Source: Sphingomonas sp. TZW2008 (GTDB lineage Bacteria > Pseudomonadota > Alphaproteobacteria > Sphingomonadales > Sphingomonadaceae). From it: a stretch of DNA of 64,000 bases. The notes under the pieces are model-generated. The model made no database searches. It was not told the origin of the DNA and saw nothing but the letters and a program-made list of their open reading frames with translations. The stretch lies in contig NZ_BDJB01000014.1 of assembly GCF_002117915.1 (NCBI RefSeq), positions 62,983 through 126,982 on the forward strand, in the 5' to 3' direction. Made by a program: the position numbers and the translations under genes. This document shows positions 1 to 10,368 of this stretch, piece by piece. Numbering within the stretch: position 1 is the stretch's first letter; each line of letters opens with the position of its first letter.

Positions 1-41
1 GGCCCCGGGGCGGGTTGGGGGCCCCCCCCCCCCCCCCCGCG
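1..41. other. Low-complexity G/C stretch at window edge
   Basis: The first 41 bases contain only G and C except for two T, including an uninterrupted run of 17 C at 22-38. No gene or signal is visible. The run stops just before the stop codon of the first gene. Such a homopolymer is unlike the rest of the window and may be a contig-end or assembly artefact. Confidence 0.6.
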
Positions 42-1856
42 TCAGGCGGCCAGCCGGCGCGGCACCTTCAGCTTCATGTCGAGCAGCTGCTGCCCCTTGC
101 CCTTCGCCAGCGGATCGAGCCTGAGGCTGGCGAACTGCCCCCCGCCGAGCGACTGGATACAGTGGAGATTGATCGCGTTCATGCCCGGTAATTCGTAGCG
201 CCGGACTTCGGGATGCGCGGCCCCTTCGAATTCGTGCGCGAAGAACGCCTTCACCGCTTCCTCAGTCAGCGCGGCGCGGATCCACGGCAGCAGATCGGGC
301 CGACGCGCGATCACCCCGACGTTGAACGCGTCGCCCTTGTCGCCCGATCGCGCCCAGGCGACGTCGATCAGCGCAACCTCGACCAGATCGTCGTCGCCGT
401 CACCAACCGGCGCCTCGCCCACCGACGGACGCTCGACCATCGCGTCCGCGAAGGGTGTCGCCGGCGCCGGATTGATCACTGCGATCGTCTCGCCGCCGAT
501 CGCAACCGATGCATCGACCGATCCGCCGTCGACTAGGAACGAGAATACTTGCGATACCGGCGAGATCGTCGGCCGCGCGCCGAACCATCCGGTCGAACCG
601 ACGCTCATCGATGTGGTCGGCGAATCAAACTCGCGCATCATGATGCCAAGTGCGGCCTCGTCGTCGTGCTCGGCGCCGATCCGCGCGATCACCTCGCGCG
701 TCGCCGCCAGCGCCGGATTGGCCTGCGCGCCGTAGCTTGCCTCGGTTCCCAGCAATTCGACGCGGGTGTCGCGCAGCGGCGGCAAGTTGCGATCGCGCAG
801 CATCTCGTTGACGCGGGTGATCACCGCCTGCGCCTGCGCCGCGGCCTTGCGCGCCGCATCCCGGCCGACGACGGGCATGATGCCGATGAAGCGGAAACCG
901 TTCTCGTAGGTGACGCATGTCTTGAGGTTGCCGCTCGGCGGATAGCCCTTGGCGTTCGACACACGCACGCGGTGCTCGCCGTCCTGCGTGACGCGCAGCT
1001 GCGTGAAGTCGCACACCACGTCGGGCAGCGCGTAACCCTGCGGATCGCCCACCTCGTAGAGTATTTGCTCGGACACCGCGGCGACCGATACCAGCCCACC
1101 GGTACCGGCCGGCTTGGTAACGACGAAATCGCCGTCGGCGTGGCATTCGATCACCGGATAGCCGATATGTGCCCAGTCGGGCACCTTCTCCCAGTCAGTG
1201 AACAGCCCGCCCGTCGCCTGCGCGCCGCATTCGATCACATGCCCGGCGAGCGATCCTGCCGACAGCCGGTCATGATCGTCCGCACTCCAGCCGAACTCAT
1301 GGATCAGCGGCCCGAGCGTCAGCGCGCTGTCGACCACGCGGCCGGTGATGACGACGTCGGCCCCCGCGGCAAGCGCCGCCGCGATCGGGCCGCCGCCGAG
1401 ATAGGCATTGGCGGTCCACACCTTTGACGGATCGGGAAAGCGCGTGCCGGCGAACATCTCGGGCGTGCCTTCGGCGGCGAAGGCCGGCACCCGATCGAGC
1501 AGATCGTCGCCGGTGACGATCGCGATGCGAAAGCTGACGCCCGCCTCGGCCGCGATCTCCTCCATCCGCGCGCGGCAGGCGGCCGGGTTCACGCCGCCGG
1601 CGTTGGTGACGACGCGCACTCCCTGTGCCTTGAACTCGCGCAGATTGTCCTTCCACACCCATTCGGTGAAATCGCGCGCATAGCCCTGATCGGGACGCGC
1701 CCGCTTGAGCTGGCCGAGCGGTGCCATCGTCGCCTCGGCGAGATAGTCGAGGATCATGTAATCGAGCCCGCCGCCGGCGAGCAGTTGCGGCGCGGCCACC
1801 GAACTGTCGCCCAGGAAACCCCCTGCGCCGCCGATGCGGACGATCTTCGCCATCAT
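42..1856 (-). CDS. AtuA-like (DUF1446) protein fused to C-terminal AtuA-like domain
   Basis: This 604-residue protein matches the acyclic terpene utilisation AtuA family (DUF1446). The N-terminus is glycine-rich (RIGGAGGFLGDS), followed by the long conserved core with the VTNAGGVNP segment and the VITGRVVDSAL stretch near residue 170. The last ~110 residues (starting VALIDVAWARSGDKGD) form the small AtuA-like domain that is often a separate gene, so this is the fused form. Members sit near biotin-dependent acyl-CoA carboxylases in terpenoid and branched-chain acyl-CoA breakdown, but the exact reaction is not settled. Two Met codons stand in tandem. GGGAGAGG lies just upstream and supports the start at 1856 or 1853. 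Family assignment is firm and the pathway is inferred. Confidence 0.88.
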   Translation of the reverse strand: MMAKIVRIGGAGGFLGDSSVAAPQLLAGGGLDYMILDYLAEATMAPLGQLKRARPDQGYARDFTEWVWKDNLREFKAQGVRVVTNAGGVNPAACRARMEEIAAEAGVSFRIAIVTGDDLLDRVPAFAAEGTPEMFAGTRFPDPSKVWTANAYLGGGPIAAALAAGADVVITGRVVDSALTLGPLIHEFGWSADDHDRLSAGSLAGHVIECGAQATGGLFTDWEKVPDWAHIGYPVIECHADGDFVVTKPAGTGGLVSVAAVSEQILYEVGDPQGYALPDVVCDFTQLRVTQDGEHRVRVSNAKGYPPSGNLKTCVTYENGFRFIGIMPVVGRDAARKAAAQAQAVITRVNEMLRDRNLPPLRDTRVELLGTEASYGAQANPALAATREVIARIGAEHDDEAALGIMMREFDSPTTSMSVGSTGWFGARPTISPVSQVFSFLVDGGSVDASVAIGGETIAVINPAPATPFADAMVERPSVGEAPVGDGDDDLVEVALIDVAWARSGDKGDAFNVGVIARRPDLLPWIRAALTEEAVKAFFAHEFEGAAHPEVRRYELPGMNAINLHCIQSLGGGQFASLRLDPLAKGKGQQLLDMKLKVPRRLAA

Positions 1857-1947
1857 GCCTCTCCCGCTTTATCTTACGGGAACGGCTACAGGATTTGGCC
1901 CGTCAGGCAAGATCGCCCGCCGCATCGAGCAGCGGGGCTCGCGCGGA

Positions 1948-3237
<1,290 letters not shown>

Positions 3238-3349
3238 GGATACGGTTGCTCCCCTGCCGGAATGACCCCGCGCGCCCTTCGACAGGACTCGGCACGTGGG
3301 GGATGGCTGGAATGTGCGCCGCGCCGGTAGCGGCGCGAGCCGCGCACTG

Positions 3350-4453
3350 TCAACCGCCGAGCGGCCGCGCCTCGCCGCCGGCAAAGACGTGGGTGCACAA
3401 TTGCGCCTCGGGCGTGTCGCCCGGCTCGAGCGCGGCGACCGTCACCCATCCCGCGCTGCGCAGTTCCGCCCCGATCTTGGGCGGGGTGCCGGCGGGCAGA
3501 AACAGCCGGCGGCGCGCACCGGCATAGGCGCCAGCGATCGACGCGGCGTACAGCGAGAAGCCCGTCGCCACCTCCTCCGCCCCGCCCTCATGCATCAGCG
3601 TGTAGGTGCCGCCGCGCCCAACCTCGCGCGGCGATCCTTCCGCGAACAGCGAGAAGCCGAGCCACGTCTGATATTCGAACCCGTGCCGCTCGGTCGGGTC
3701 GAGCGTCAGCGTCGCCCGGTCGCCGACAGCGGCAGCGATCGCCTCCAGCGCGTCGAGCCGTGAGGCCAGCACGCCCGCCACGTCGAATTGCCGCAGCCGG
3801 CCGATCGCGCTGTCGAACGGGCCCGCGGCCTCGATCAGCGGCAGATAGGCGGGGGCGATCTGTGCCACCGCGCCCGCGTCCTTCGCATCAAGCCGGTCGC
3901 GCAGTCGTTCGACATCGTCAATTGGCAGCGCGCCGGCGGCCAGCGTCGGCACCAGATCGGGCAGCGTGAAATCGAGTGAGACGCCTTGCGCGCCCGCCGC
4001 GGCGAGCGCCTCCACCGCAACCGTCACCACCTCGCGTGCCGCCGCCACGGTATCGAGCCCGATCAGCTCGCACCCAATCTGGCGCGTTTCGCGCTCGGGC
4101 TGCAGAGCGCCGCCGCGCAGCTTCAGCACCGATCCGGCGTAGCTGAGCCGGACGGGGCGCGGATGGTGCGCCATGCGCGTCGCCGCGATCCGCGCAATCT
4201 GCGCGGTGATGTCGGGGCGGATTGCCATCGTCCGCTGGCTGACCGGATCGACGAAGCGCACCGCATCGAACAGCCCGCCGTCCTTCAACCGCGACGCGAG
4301 CCCGTCGGCAAACTCGGCGAGCGGCGGATCGACGCGCTCATAGCCGTAGCCGTGCGCCACGCCGAGGACATGCGCCTCCACCGCCGCGGCTCCATCGGCG
4401 TGCGGCGGCAGGGAGTCGCGGAAACCTTCGGGCAGCAGGCTGGTACGGGTCAT
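3350..4453 (-). CDS. hisZ: ATP phosphoribosyltransferase regulatory subunit
   Basis: The 367-residue protein is a class II histidyl-tRNA-synthetase paralogue lacking the anticodon-binding domain. It reads as HisZ, the regulatory partner that short-form HisG needs for the first step of histidine synthesis. Visible marks are the N-terminal [11 protein letters not shown], the motif-2-like block around [20 protein letters not shown] and the region [14 protein letters not shown] near the C-terminus. It lies 112 bases upstream of purA on the same strand. No hisG is in the window, so the catalytic subunit must be elsewhere. The alternative, a true HisRS, is unlikely because of the short length and missing C-terminal domain. 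Confidence 0.92.
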   Translation of the reverse strand: MTRTSLLPEGFRDSLPPHADGAAAVEAHVLGVAHGYGYERVDPPLAEFADGLASRLKDGGLFDAVRFVDPVSQRTMAIRPDITAQIARIAATRMAHHPRPVRLSYAGSVLKLRGGALQPERETRQIGCELIGLDTVAAAREVVTVAVEALAAAGAQGVSLDFTLPDLVPTLAAGALPIDDVERLRDRLDAKDAGAVAQIAPAYLPLIEAAGPFDSAIGRLRQFDVAGVLASRLDALEAIAAAVGDRATLTLDPTERHGFEYQTWLGFSLFAEGSPREVGRGGTYTLMHEGGAEEVATGFSLYAASIAGAYAGARRRLFLPAGTPPKIGAELRSAGWVTVAALEPGDTPEAQLCTHVFAGGEARPLGG

Positions 4454-4513
4454 GCGGCGCCTCTACCCGGAGAGCCGGATCGGGGAAAGCCGCGCCAGCA
4501 AGGTGCTACGCCG

Positions 4514-5560
4514 TCAGCGCGGCGGCACGGCCTCGGGGGTGGCGGGCGCGTCCTCAAGCGTCGTGCCGGAGCGTTCGCGCACCACGATCGGTGCGGTCGG
4601 CGCTTCCGACATCGGGCTCGAGTTCCTCGGTGCCTTGCCCTTCAGCTCGTCGATCTCGTTCTGCCGACGCTGGAGGTAGAAGTCGCGCGACCGAGCATAG
4701 GGATCGGACTGGCCGTCGTGCAGTTGCTTCAGCGTATCGTCGAACTCCGCGCGGTGATCGAGCGCGCCGAGCACCGCGAACGGCACGGCATATTCGGGCT
4801 GCGTAATGCGTGAGCCATAGACGAACGGGAACAGCAGCCGGTCGAGCGCGCCGCCGATCAGGTCGCGCGGCGTCGTCGGGCCGACGATCGGCAGGAACAG
4901 GAACGGCCCCGACTTGATGCCGTAGAAGCCGAAGGTGTTGGCGAAGCCGTTACTGCGCCGCTTCGCGCGGAACGGCTTGCGCTTCGCCATGTCGAACAGG
5001 CCGGCGATGCCGATCGTGGTGTTGATGGCAAACCGCCCGACCGTTTCCAGCGCGCGCCCGATCTTGAGCTGCAGCGCGAAGTTGAGCGCCACCACCGGCT
5101 CGCGAAGATTGTAGAGGAAATTATGGATGCCGTCGCGCACCGGCTTGGGCAGGATGCTCTTGTAGGTGCGCGCGAGCGGCGCGACGATCGCGCTGTCGAC
5201 CGCCATCGTCGCCTCGAACGCAACGGTGTTGACGTCGGCGAAGGGATCGGGCGCCTCCCACGCGCCGCGCCCGGTGACGACGATGTCCTGTGCTGGCTGG
5301 GGCGATGCCGGCGGGGTCTGCGCGGCGACGGGAGCAATCGCATCGGCCCGCGGCGCGATCTCGCCTGGAACGAAATCGGCGGCCGGCATGATCGCCGGCA
5401 GATCGGCGTGGATCGGAACATCGGCGAGCGCGGTGACGTCGGCCAGATGGGTGATGTCAATGCCGAGCGGCAGCGCCGGCTGCGCGAGCGGCGGCGCGAC
5501 GAGCAGCGCCCCGGCAAAGATCAACGCACTCACATTCAGTCCCCGGCGGTTCCGTTCCAC
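4514..5560 (-). CDS. MlaA/VacJ family outer-membrane lipid asymmetry protein
   Basis: The central part (about residues 100-300) carries the MlaA signature: DPFADVNTVAFEATMAVD, then NFLYNLREPVVALNFALQ, and the amphipathic GFANTFGFYGIKSGPFLFLPIVGPTTPRDL segment. MlaA removes misplaced phospholipids from the outer leaflet of the outer membrane and works with the Mla ABC transporter. A hydrophobic N-terminus near residues 11-30 looks like a signal peptide, but there is no cysteine anywhere in the protein, so the usual lipid anchor is absent. About 80 Ala/Pro/Asp-rich residues separate the signal from the domain. No mla transporter genes are nearby. The family call is firm. The membrane attachment is unclear. 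Confidence 0.88.
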   Translation of the reverse strand: MERNRRGLNVSALIFAGALLVAPPLAQPALPLGIDITHLADVTALADVPIHADLPAIMPAADFVPGEIAPRADAIAPVAAQTPPASPQPAQDIVVTGRGAWEAPDPFADVNTVAFEATMAVDSAIVAPLARTYKSILPKPVRDGIHNFLYNLREPVVALNFALQLKIGRALETVGRFAINTTIGIAGLFDMAKRKPFRAKRRSNGFANTFGFYGIKSGPFLFLPIVGPTTPRDLIGGALDRLLFPFVYGSRITQPEYAVPFAVLGALDHRAEFDDTLKQLHDGQSDPYARSRDFYLQRRQNEIDELKGKAPRNSSPMSEAPTAPIVVRERSGTTLEDAPATPEAVPPR

Positions 5561-5642
5561 CTTCGCGATGGAGCGGGACCGTGGCGGGTCGGACGGGCGA
5601 TGACAACCGTTAAGTCGTGCATCGCCTGCCCTGCCGCGTCGG

Positions 5643-7220
5643 TCAGAAGCGCAGCCCCATCGCGGTCTTGACGCCCGGCAGCGCCTTCACAGTCGCGAGC
5701 AGCTCGGGCGTCACCGGCTCGTCGACGCTGAGCAGCAACACCGCCTCGCCGCCCGCCTGTCGCCGGCCGAGGTGGAAGGTGCCGATATTGACCCCCGCCT
5801 CGCCCAGCGTCGTGCCCAGCCGGCCGATGAAGCCCGGTGCGTCCTCGTTGACGACGTAGAGCATCGCGCCGCTGAGGTCGGCCTCCACCTTGATGCCGAA
5901 CAGCTCCACCAGCCGCGGCGCCTCGTCACCGAACAGCGTGCCCGCGACCGAGCGTTCGCCGTCGGCGGTGCGCACCGACACGCGCAGCAGCGTGTGATAA
6001 TCGCCGGCCCGCTCGGTTCGGATCTCGCGCACTTCCGTTCCGCGATCGCGCGCGAGCACGGGCGCGTTGACCATGTTCACCGTGTCGGTCTGCGTGCCCA
6101 GGAACCCCTTCAGCACTGCGCTCGTCAGCGGTTTGGGATTGAGCTCCGCCGCTGCACCCTCGCGGTGGATCGACACGCGATCGATCGCCCCGTGCGCCAG
6201 TTGGCCGACGAGGCTGCCGAGCTTCTCGGCGAGCCCCATATAGGGCTTCAGTTTCGGCGCCTCCTCGGCGCTGAGGCTCGGCATGTTGAGCGCATTGGTG
6301 ACGCCGCCCGAGACGAGATAGTCCGCCATCTGCTCGGCGACCTGGATCGCGACGTTGACCTGCGCCTCGGTGGTCGATGCGCCAAGGTGCGGCGTCGAGA
6401 CGAAGTTCGGCGTGCCGAACAGCGGGCTCTCCTTCGCCGGCTCGGTGACGAAGACGTCGAGCGCCGCGCCGCCGATATGCCCGCTGTCGAGCCCCTGCTT
6501 CAGCGCCACCTCATCGATCAGCCCGCCGCGCGCGCAGTTGATGATGCGCACGCCCTGCTTGGTCTTGGCGAGGTTCTCCGCCGACAGAATGTTGCGAGTC
6601 TGATCGGTCAGCGGCGTGTGCAACGTGATGAAGTCGGCGCGCGCCAGCAGGTCGTCGAGCGTCACCTTCTCGACGCCAAGCTCGATCGCGCGATCCTCGG
6701 TGAGGAACGGATCGAACGCGACGACCTTCATCTTCAGTCCACGGGCGCGATCGGCGACGATCGAGCCGATGTTGCCCGCGCCGATCAGCCCCAGCGTCTT
6801 GCTGGTCAGCTCGACGCCCATGAAGCGGTTCTTCTCCCACTTGCCCGCCTGCGTCGAGGCGTCAGCCTCGGGCAACTGGCGGGCGAGCGCGAACATCAGC
6901 GCGATCGCATGCTCGGCGGTGGTGATCGAATTGCCGAACGGCGTGTTCATCACCACCACGCCCTTGGCGGAAGCGGCCGGGATGTCGACGTTGTCGACGC
7001 CGATGCCCGCACGCCCGACGACCTTGAGGTTGGTCGCGGCGTCGAGGATGTCCTTCGTCACCTTGGTCGAGCTGCGGATCGCGAGCCCGTCATAGCCGCT
7101 GATGATCGCCTTCAACTCGTCCGGCGTCTTGCCGGTGATCTCGTCGACCTCGACGCCGCGCTCGCGAAAGATCTGCGCGGCCTTGGGATCCATTTTGTCG
7201 CTGATGAGAACTTTTGGCAT
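5643..7220 (-). CDS. serA: D-3-phosphoglycerate dehydrogenase
   Basis: SerA oxidises 3-phosphoglycerate to 3-phosphohydroxypyruvate with NAD, the first step of serine synthesis. The start at 7220 gives MPKVLISDKMDPKA, where the family begins. The frame is open further upstream without similarity. The 525-residue long form has a substrate domain, a Rossmann domain with GLIGAGNIGS at 144-153, the catalytic trio Arg231, Glu260 and His278, an intervening domain, and a C-terminal ACT domain (LYVVNEDAPGFIGRLG) expected to sense serine. It lies 93 bases downstream of serC on the same strand. The two probably form one serine-biosynthesis operon. Confidence 0.97.
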   Translation of the reverse strand: MPKVLISDKMDPKAAQIFRERGVEVDEITGKTPDELKAIISGYDGLAIRSSTKVTKDILDAATNLKVVGRAGIGVDNVDIPAASAKGVVVMNTPFGNSITTAEHAIALMFALARQLPEADASTQAGKWEKNRFMGVELTSKTLGLIGAGNIGSIVADRARGLKMKVVAFDPFLTEDRAIELGVEKVTLDDLLARADFITLHTPLTDQTRNILSAENLAKTKQGVRIINCARGGLIDEVALKQGLDSGHIGGAALDVFVTEPAKESPLFGTPNFVSTPHLGASTTEAQVNVAIQVAEQMADYLVSGGVTNALNMPSLSAEEAPKLKPYMGLAEKLGSLVGQLAHGAIDRVSIHREGAAAELNPKPLTSAVLKGFLGTQTDTVNMVNAPVLARDRGTEVREIRTERAGDYHTLLRVSVRTADGERSVAGTLFGDEAPRLVELFGIKVEADLSGAMLYVVNEDAPGFIGRLGTTLGEAGVNIGTFHLGRRQAGGEAVLLLSVDEPVTPELLATVKALPGVKTAMGLRF

Positions 7221-7313
7221 GGGTATTGTCCTAGGTACGGCCGTCATCCGCGCTGATAAGCGCAGCTTCGTCGACGACTAGAATGTGGAGGCTCTGCGTT
7301 TGGAAAAGCGCGG

Positions 7314-8465
7314 TCAGGCCGCCCTCGCCGTCGCATAGGCCCAGTCGAGCCATGGGCCGAGCGCGACGATGTCCGCGGTGTCGACCGTCGCGCCGCACCA
7401 GATACGCAAGCCCGGCGGCGCATCGCGATAGCCACCGATATCATAGGCCGCGCCTTCCGCCTCGAGCAGCGAGACCATCTTCTTGATCACCGCTTCGTCG
7501 GCATCGACGGTCAGGCAGACGCTGGTCTTCGAGCGCGACGCGGGATCGGTCGCGAGATGCCCGAGCCAGTCGCGCGCGGCGACGATCTCGTCGAGCGCCG
7601 CGGCATTCGCGTCAGACCGCGCGATCAGTCCGCGCTCGCCAAGCGACTTCGCCCATTCCAGGCTGAAGATCGCGTCCTCGACCGCGAGCATCGACGGAGT
7701 ATTGATCGTCTCGCCCTTGAACACGCCTTCAGCGAGCTTGCCCTTGGAGACGAGGCGGAACACCTTGGGAAGCGGCCACGCCGGCGTGTAGCTCTCCAGC
7801 CGCTCGACCGCGCGCGGCCCGAGGATCAGCACGCCGTGCGCGCCTTCCCCGCCCAGCACCTTCTGCCACGAGAAGGTGGCGACATCGATCTTGTCCCACG
7901 GCAGGTCGTACGCGAACACGCCGCTGGTTGCGTCGGCGAAGGAGAGTCCTTCGCGACCGTCCGCGATCCAGTCACCGTCCGGCACGCGCACACCGCTGGT
8001 AGTGCCGTTCCAGGTGAACAGCACGTCGTTCGACCAATCGACCTGGCCCAGATCGGGCAGCTGGCCGTAATCGGCGCGGATCACCGTCGGATCGATCTTG
8101 AGCTGCTTGACCGCATCGGTCACCCAGCCCTCGCCGAAGCTTTCCCAGGCGAGCGCGGTGACCGGGCGGGCGCCGAGCATCGTCCACATCGCCATTTCAT
8201 AGGCGCCGGTATCGGAGCCCGGGACGATGCCGATGCGATGCGTGTCGGGAAGCGCGAGCAGCTCGCGCATCAGGTCGATGCAATATTGCAGCCGCTGCTT
8301 GCCGATCTTGGAGCGGTGCGACCGGCCCAGCGAAGAATCGGCGAGCTTGGCGGCATCCCAGCCCGGCGGCTTGGCGCACGGGCCCGACGAGAAATAGGGG
8401 CGCACCGGCTTGGTCGCGGGTTTCGCAGGCGCAATCGTGGCGTCGGCGAGCGTCGTATCAGTCAT
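7314..8465 (-). CDS. serC: Phosphoserine aminotransferase
   Basis: SerC transfers an amino group from glutamate to 3-phosphohydroxypyruvate (PLP-dependent) in serine and pyridoxine synthesis. The start at 8465 gives a 383-residue protein beginning MTDTTLADATIAPAKP and preceded by a GGAGAG ribosome-binding site. The family block PYFSSGPCAKPP follows. The PLP lysine is in VATFSWQKVLGGEGAHG, and the C-terminal block DIGGYRDAPPGLRIWCG is typical of the alphaproteobacterial type. It is the first gene of the serC-serA pair. A short hairpin overlaps its ribosome-binding site (listed separately). Confidence 0.96.
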   Translation of the reverse strand: MTDTTLADATIAPAKPATKPVRPYFSSGPCAKPPGWDAAKLADSSLGRSHRSKIGKQRLQYCIDLMRELLALPDTHRIGIVPGSDTGAYEMAMWTMLGARPVTALAWESFGEGWVTDAVKQLKIDPTVIRADYGQLPDLGQVDWSNDVLFTWNGTTSGVRVPDGDWIADGREGLSFADATSGVFAYDLPWDKIDVATFSWQKVLGGEGAHGVLILGPRAVERLESYTPAWPLPKVFRLVSKGKLAEGVFKGETINTPSMLAVEDAIFSLEWAKSLGERGLIARSDANAAALDEIVAARDWLGHLATDPASRSKTSVCLTVDADEAVIKKMVSLLEAEGAAYDIGGYRDAPPGLRIWCGATVDTADIVALGPWLDWAYATARAA

Positions 8466-8469
8466 ATAA

Positions 8470-8485
8470 CTCTCCTCACAGAGAG
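8470..8485 (-). promoter_or_regulatory. Hairpin overlapping the serC ribosome-binding site
   Basis: On the serC strand the sequence reads CTCTC-TGTGAG-GAGAG, a 5-base-pair stem whose 3' arm is part of the serC Shine-Dalgarno, ending 4 bases before the ATG. A structured serC leader RNA is known in Alphaproteobacteria. Whether this short stem belongs to it cannot be judged here. It could modulate serC translation. Confidence 0.35.
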
Positions 8486-8511
8486 CACGCGCGGCGTTGG
8501 GACCGCGTGGC

Positions 8512-8521
8512 CCGTCGACGG
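8512..8521. other. 10-base perfect palindrome in the serC upstream region
   Basis: CCGTCGACGG reads the same on both strands. It lies about 47 bases upstream of serC, inside the 260-base divergent gap (8466-8725) between serC and the extensin-like lipoprotein gene. It is a candidate operator but has no match to a regulator I know. The rest of this gap shows no clear feature apart from the serC leader hairpin. Confidence 0.25.
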
Positions 8522-8725
8522 CCCTAGACGTGCGTTGGTCGCGTGACAACCGTCTGCGCCGCCAAGGGTTGCGCGCATCCGCACGCGCCGTCTGCCGGTG
8601 ATCACCGTCCGCCGGGTTCCTGCCACCATCTGCCCTGCCGCGGATCGCACGCGGCTTCCCTTCGCGGCGGCCGCAGGGAAAGAAGCATCAGCGCCGATTG
8701 TCGTGCGGCGCGATCGGGGGTTGTG

Positions 8726-9376
8726 GTGCGTACCGTCATGCTGCTTGCCGTGCTGACGGCATTGGCCGCCTGTGGCCGATCCGAACCACCGCGCAAGGCG
8801 ACGACGCGGCCGGCAACGACGACGGCGAAGGTCGACGGCCCGTCGCCGCGCGAGACCGCGATGTGCCAGCGCGACCTGCGCGCGCTCGGCGTCGATTTCG
8901 AGCCGCTGCCCGATCGCCAGTTCGGGCCGGGCTGCGCGATCCTCGGCACGGTGAAGCTGCTCGACGTCGGCGTGCCGACGACCAATCTCGGCGCGGTCCG
9001 CTGCGGCCAGGCGCGCACCTACGCGCAATGGGCACGCAATGCGGTCGCGCCAGCCGCCTATCAGATCCTCGGCAGCGAGCTTGCCAAGGTCGAGAGCATG
9101 GGAAGCTACGCCTGCCGCAACGTGGCGGGCACTGGCCGGCGTTCGGGGCATGCGATCGCCAATGCCATCGACGTCGGCGCGTTCCAGCTCAAGGACGGGC
9201 GGCGGATCAGCGTGCTGCGCGACTGGAACTCGCCCGATCCCGATGTGCGCCGCTTCCTCGCGGTCGTCAGCGCGTCAGCATGCCGGCGCTTCGGCACCGT
9301 GCTCGGCCCGAACTACAATGCCGCACACCGTGACCACCTGCATCTCGAGGACGACAAGGCGAATTTCTGCCGCTAA
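8726..9376 (+). CDS. Lipoprotein with extensin-like C-terminal domain
   Basis: The chosen GTG start follows a G-rich GGGGG Shine-Dalgarno by about six bases. It gives a short lipoprotein signal, MRTVMLLAVLTALAAC, with the cysteine at residue 17 in a good lipobox. An ATG at 8738 is the alternative. The mature part matches the bacterial extensin-like C-terminal domain (PF06904 type). Two blocks, RSGHAIANAIDVG and HRDHLHLED, carry a His...Asp and His-x-His arrangement resembling M15-type zinc peptidases. A cell-wall peptidase role is therefore plausible but unproven. The stop overlaps the ATG of the next gene by one base, so the two are co-transcribed. Confidence 0.85.
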   Translation: MRTVMLLAVLTALAACGRSEPPRKATTRPATTTAKVDGPSPRETAMCQRDLRALGVDFEPLPDRQFGPGCAILGTVKLLDVGVPTTNLGAVRCGQARTYAQWARNAVAPAAYQILGSELAKVESMGSYACRNVAGTGRRSGHAIANAIDVGAFQLKDGRRISVLRDWNSPDPDVRRFLAVVSASACRRFGTVLGPNYNAAHRDHLHLEDDKANFCR

Positions 9377-10272
9377 TGGCTGCCGAAATGACCGAGACCA
9401 GAGTACCGAGCCGCGTCTTTCCGCGAGCCCGCCAGGATGCCGAGTCGGCAAAGACCGGCATCTCCACACCCCAGACCGAGAACCCGGCCTACAAGCTCGC
9501 CTTCCAGGACATGGATTTCCTGCTGCGCGAGGATCTGCGCCCCGTGCGCTTCCAGCTCGAGCTGCTCAAGACAGAGCTGCTGCTCGAGGAAGCGCATATC
9601 GGTTCCACCTTTGTCTTCTACGGCTCGGCCCGCATTCCCGAACCGGCCAAGGCGCAGGCGATGCTCGACATGGCGGACGAGGCGCATCGCCCCGTCGCCG
9701 AGCGGCTGGTCGCCAAGTCGAAATTTTACGACATGGCGCGCGAACTCGCGCGGCTTGCGAGCAACTTCCCGCGCGACGAGCAGGGGCAGCGCCACTTCGT
9801 CGTGTGCTCGGGCGGCGGCCCGTCGATCATGGAGGCGGCGAACCGCGGCGCGGCCGACGTGCACGCCGAATCGATCGGGCTCAACATCGTCCTCCCGCAC
9901 GAGCAGGCGCCCAATCCGTACGTGACGCCGTCGCTGTCGATGCAGTTCCACTATTTCGCGCTGCGCAAGATGCACTTCCTGCTGCGCGCCCGCGCGCTCG
10001 CCGCCTTCCCCGGCGGGTTTGGTACGTTCGACGAACTGTTCGAACTCCTGACGCTGATCCAGACGGGCAAGGTGGCGCCGATCCCGGTGCTGCTGTTCGG
10101 CCGCGAATTCTGGGAGCGGGTGATCAATTTCGAGGCGCTGGTCGAGGAAGGCGTGGTGTCGGAGCGCGACCTCGACATCTTCACCTATGTCGAGACCGCC
10201 GCTGAGGGCTGGGCGGTGGTACAGCGTTTCTACCAGGAACGCGCGCAGAAGGATCCCGCGCCGCCGGTGTGA
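9376..10272 (+). CDS. LOG family protein (Rossmann-fold nucleotide hydrolase)
   Basis: The 298-residue cytoplasmic protein carries both LOG motifs: SGGGPSIMEAANRG near residue 150 and PGGFGTFDELFELLT near residue 215 (PGGxGTxxE). LOG proteins hydrolyse nucleoside 5'-monophosphates to free base and ribose phosphate, the cytokinin-activation reaction in plants. Older annotations call them lysine decarboxylase. This is the long bacterial form with an extra ~100 N-terminal residues. The substrate in this organism is unknown. It begins with a one-base overlap (TAATG) to the lipoprotein gene, and the transcript ends at the strong terminator at 10307. Confidence 0.92.
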   Translation: MAAEMTETRVPSRVFPRARQDAESAKTGISTPQTENPAYKLAFQDMDFLLREDLRPVRFQLELLKTELLLEEAHIGSTFVFYGSARIPEPAKAQAMLDMADEAHRPVAERLVAKSKFYDMARELARLASNFPRDEQGQRHFVVCSGGGPSIMEAANRGAADVHAESIGLNIVLPHEQAPNPYVTPSLSMQFHYFALRKMHFLLRARALAAFPGGFGTFDELFELLTLIQTGKVAPIPVLLFGREFWERVINFEALVEEGVVSERDLDIFTYVETAAEGWAVVQRFYQERAQKDPAPPV

Positions 10273-10306
10273 TGCGCCGGCGTGATCCCGCGCCCCTTGC
10301 CCAGGC

Positions 10307-10351
10307 AACGAAAAGGGGGCCGGCTCACTTCGAGCCGACCCCCTTTTCGTT
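10307..10351. terminator. Bidirectional intrinsic terminator
   Basis: Two 20-base arms (AACGAAAAGGGGGCCGGCTC and its near-exact reverse complement, one mismatch) flank a 5-base loop. The A-rich start and T-rich end of the repeat make it act on both strands. It lies between the stop codons of the convergent LOG gene (plus) and cytochrome c gene (minus). Confidence 0.92.
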
Positions 10352-10368
10352 AAATGCTGAAGCGCGGC

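Noticed and set aside
3320..3337. GC hairpin (CGCGCCG-GTAG-CGGCGCG) between hisZ and purA as a terminator
   Set aside because: The stem is perfect, but there is no T run, and stems of this size are common by chance in such GC-rich intergenic DNA.
5772..7256. 494-codon open frame antisense to serA
   Set aside because: It mirrors the serA coding region exactly and has the composition of a reverse-frame shadow. serA carries all catalytic motifs.
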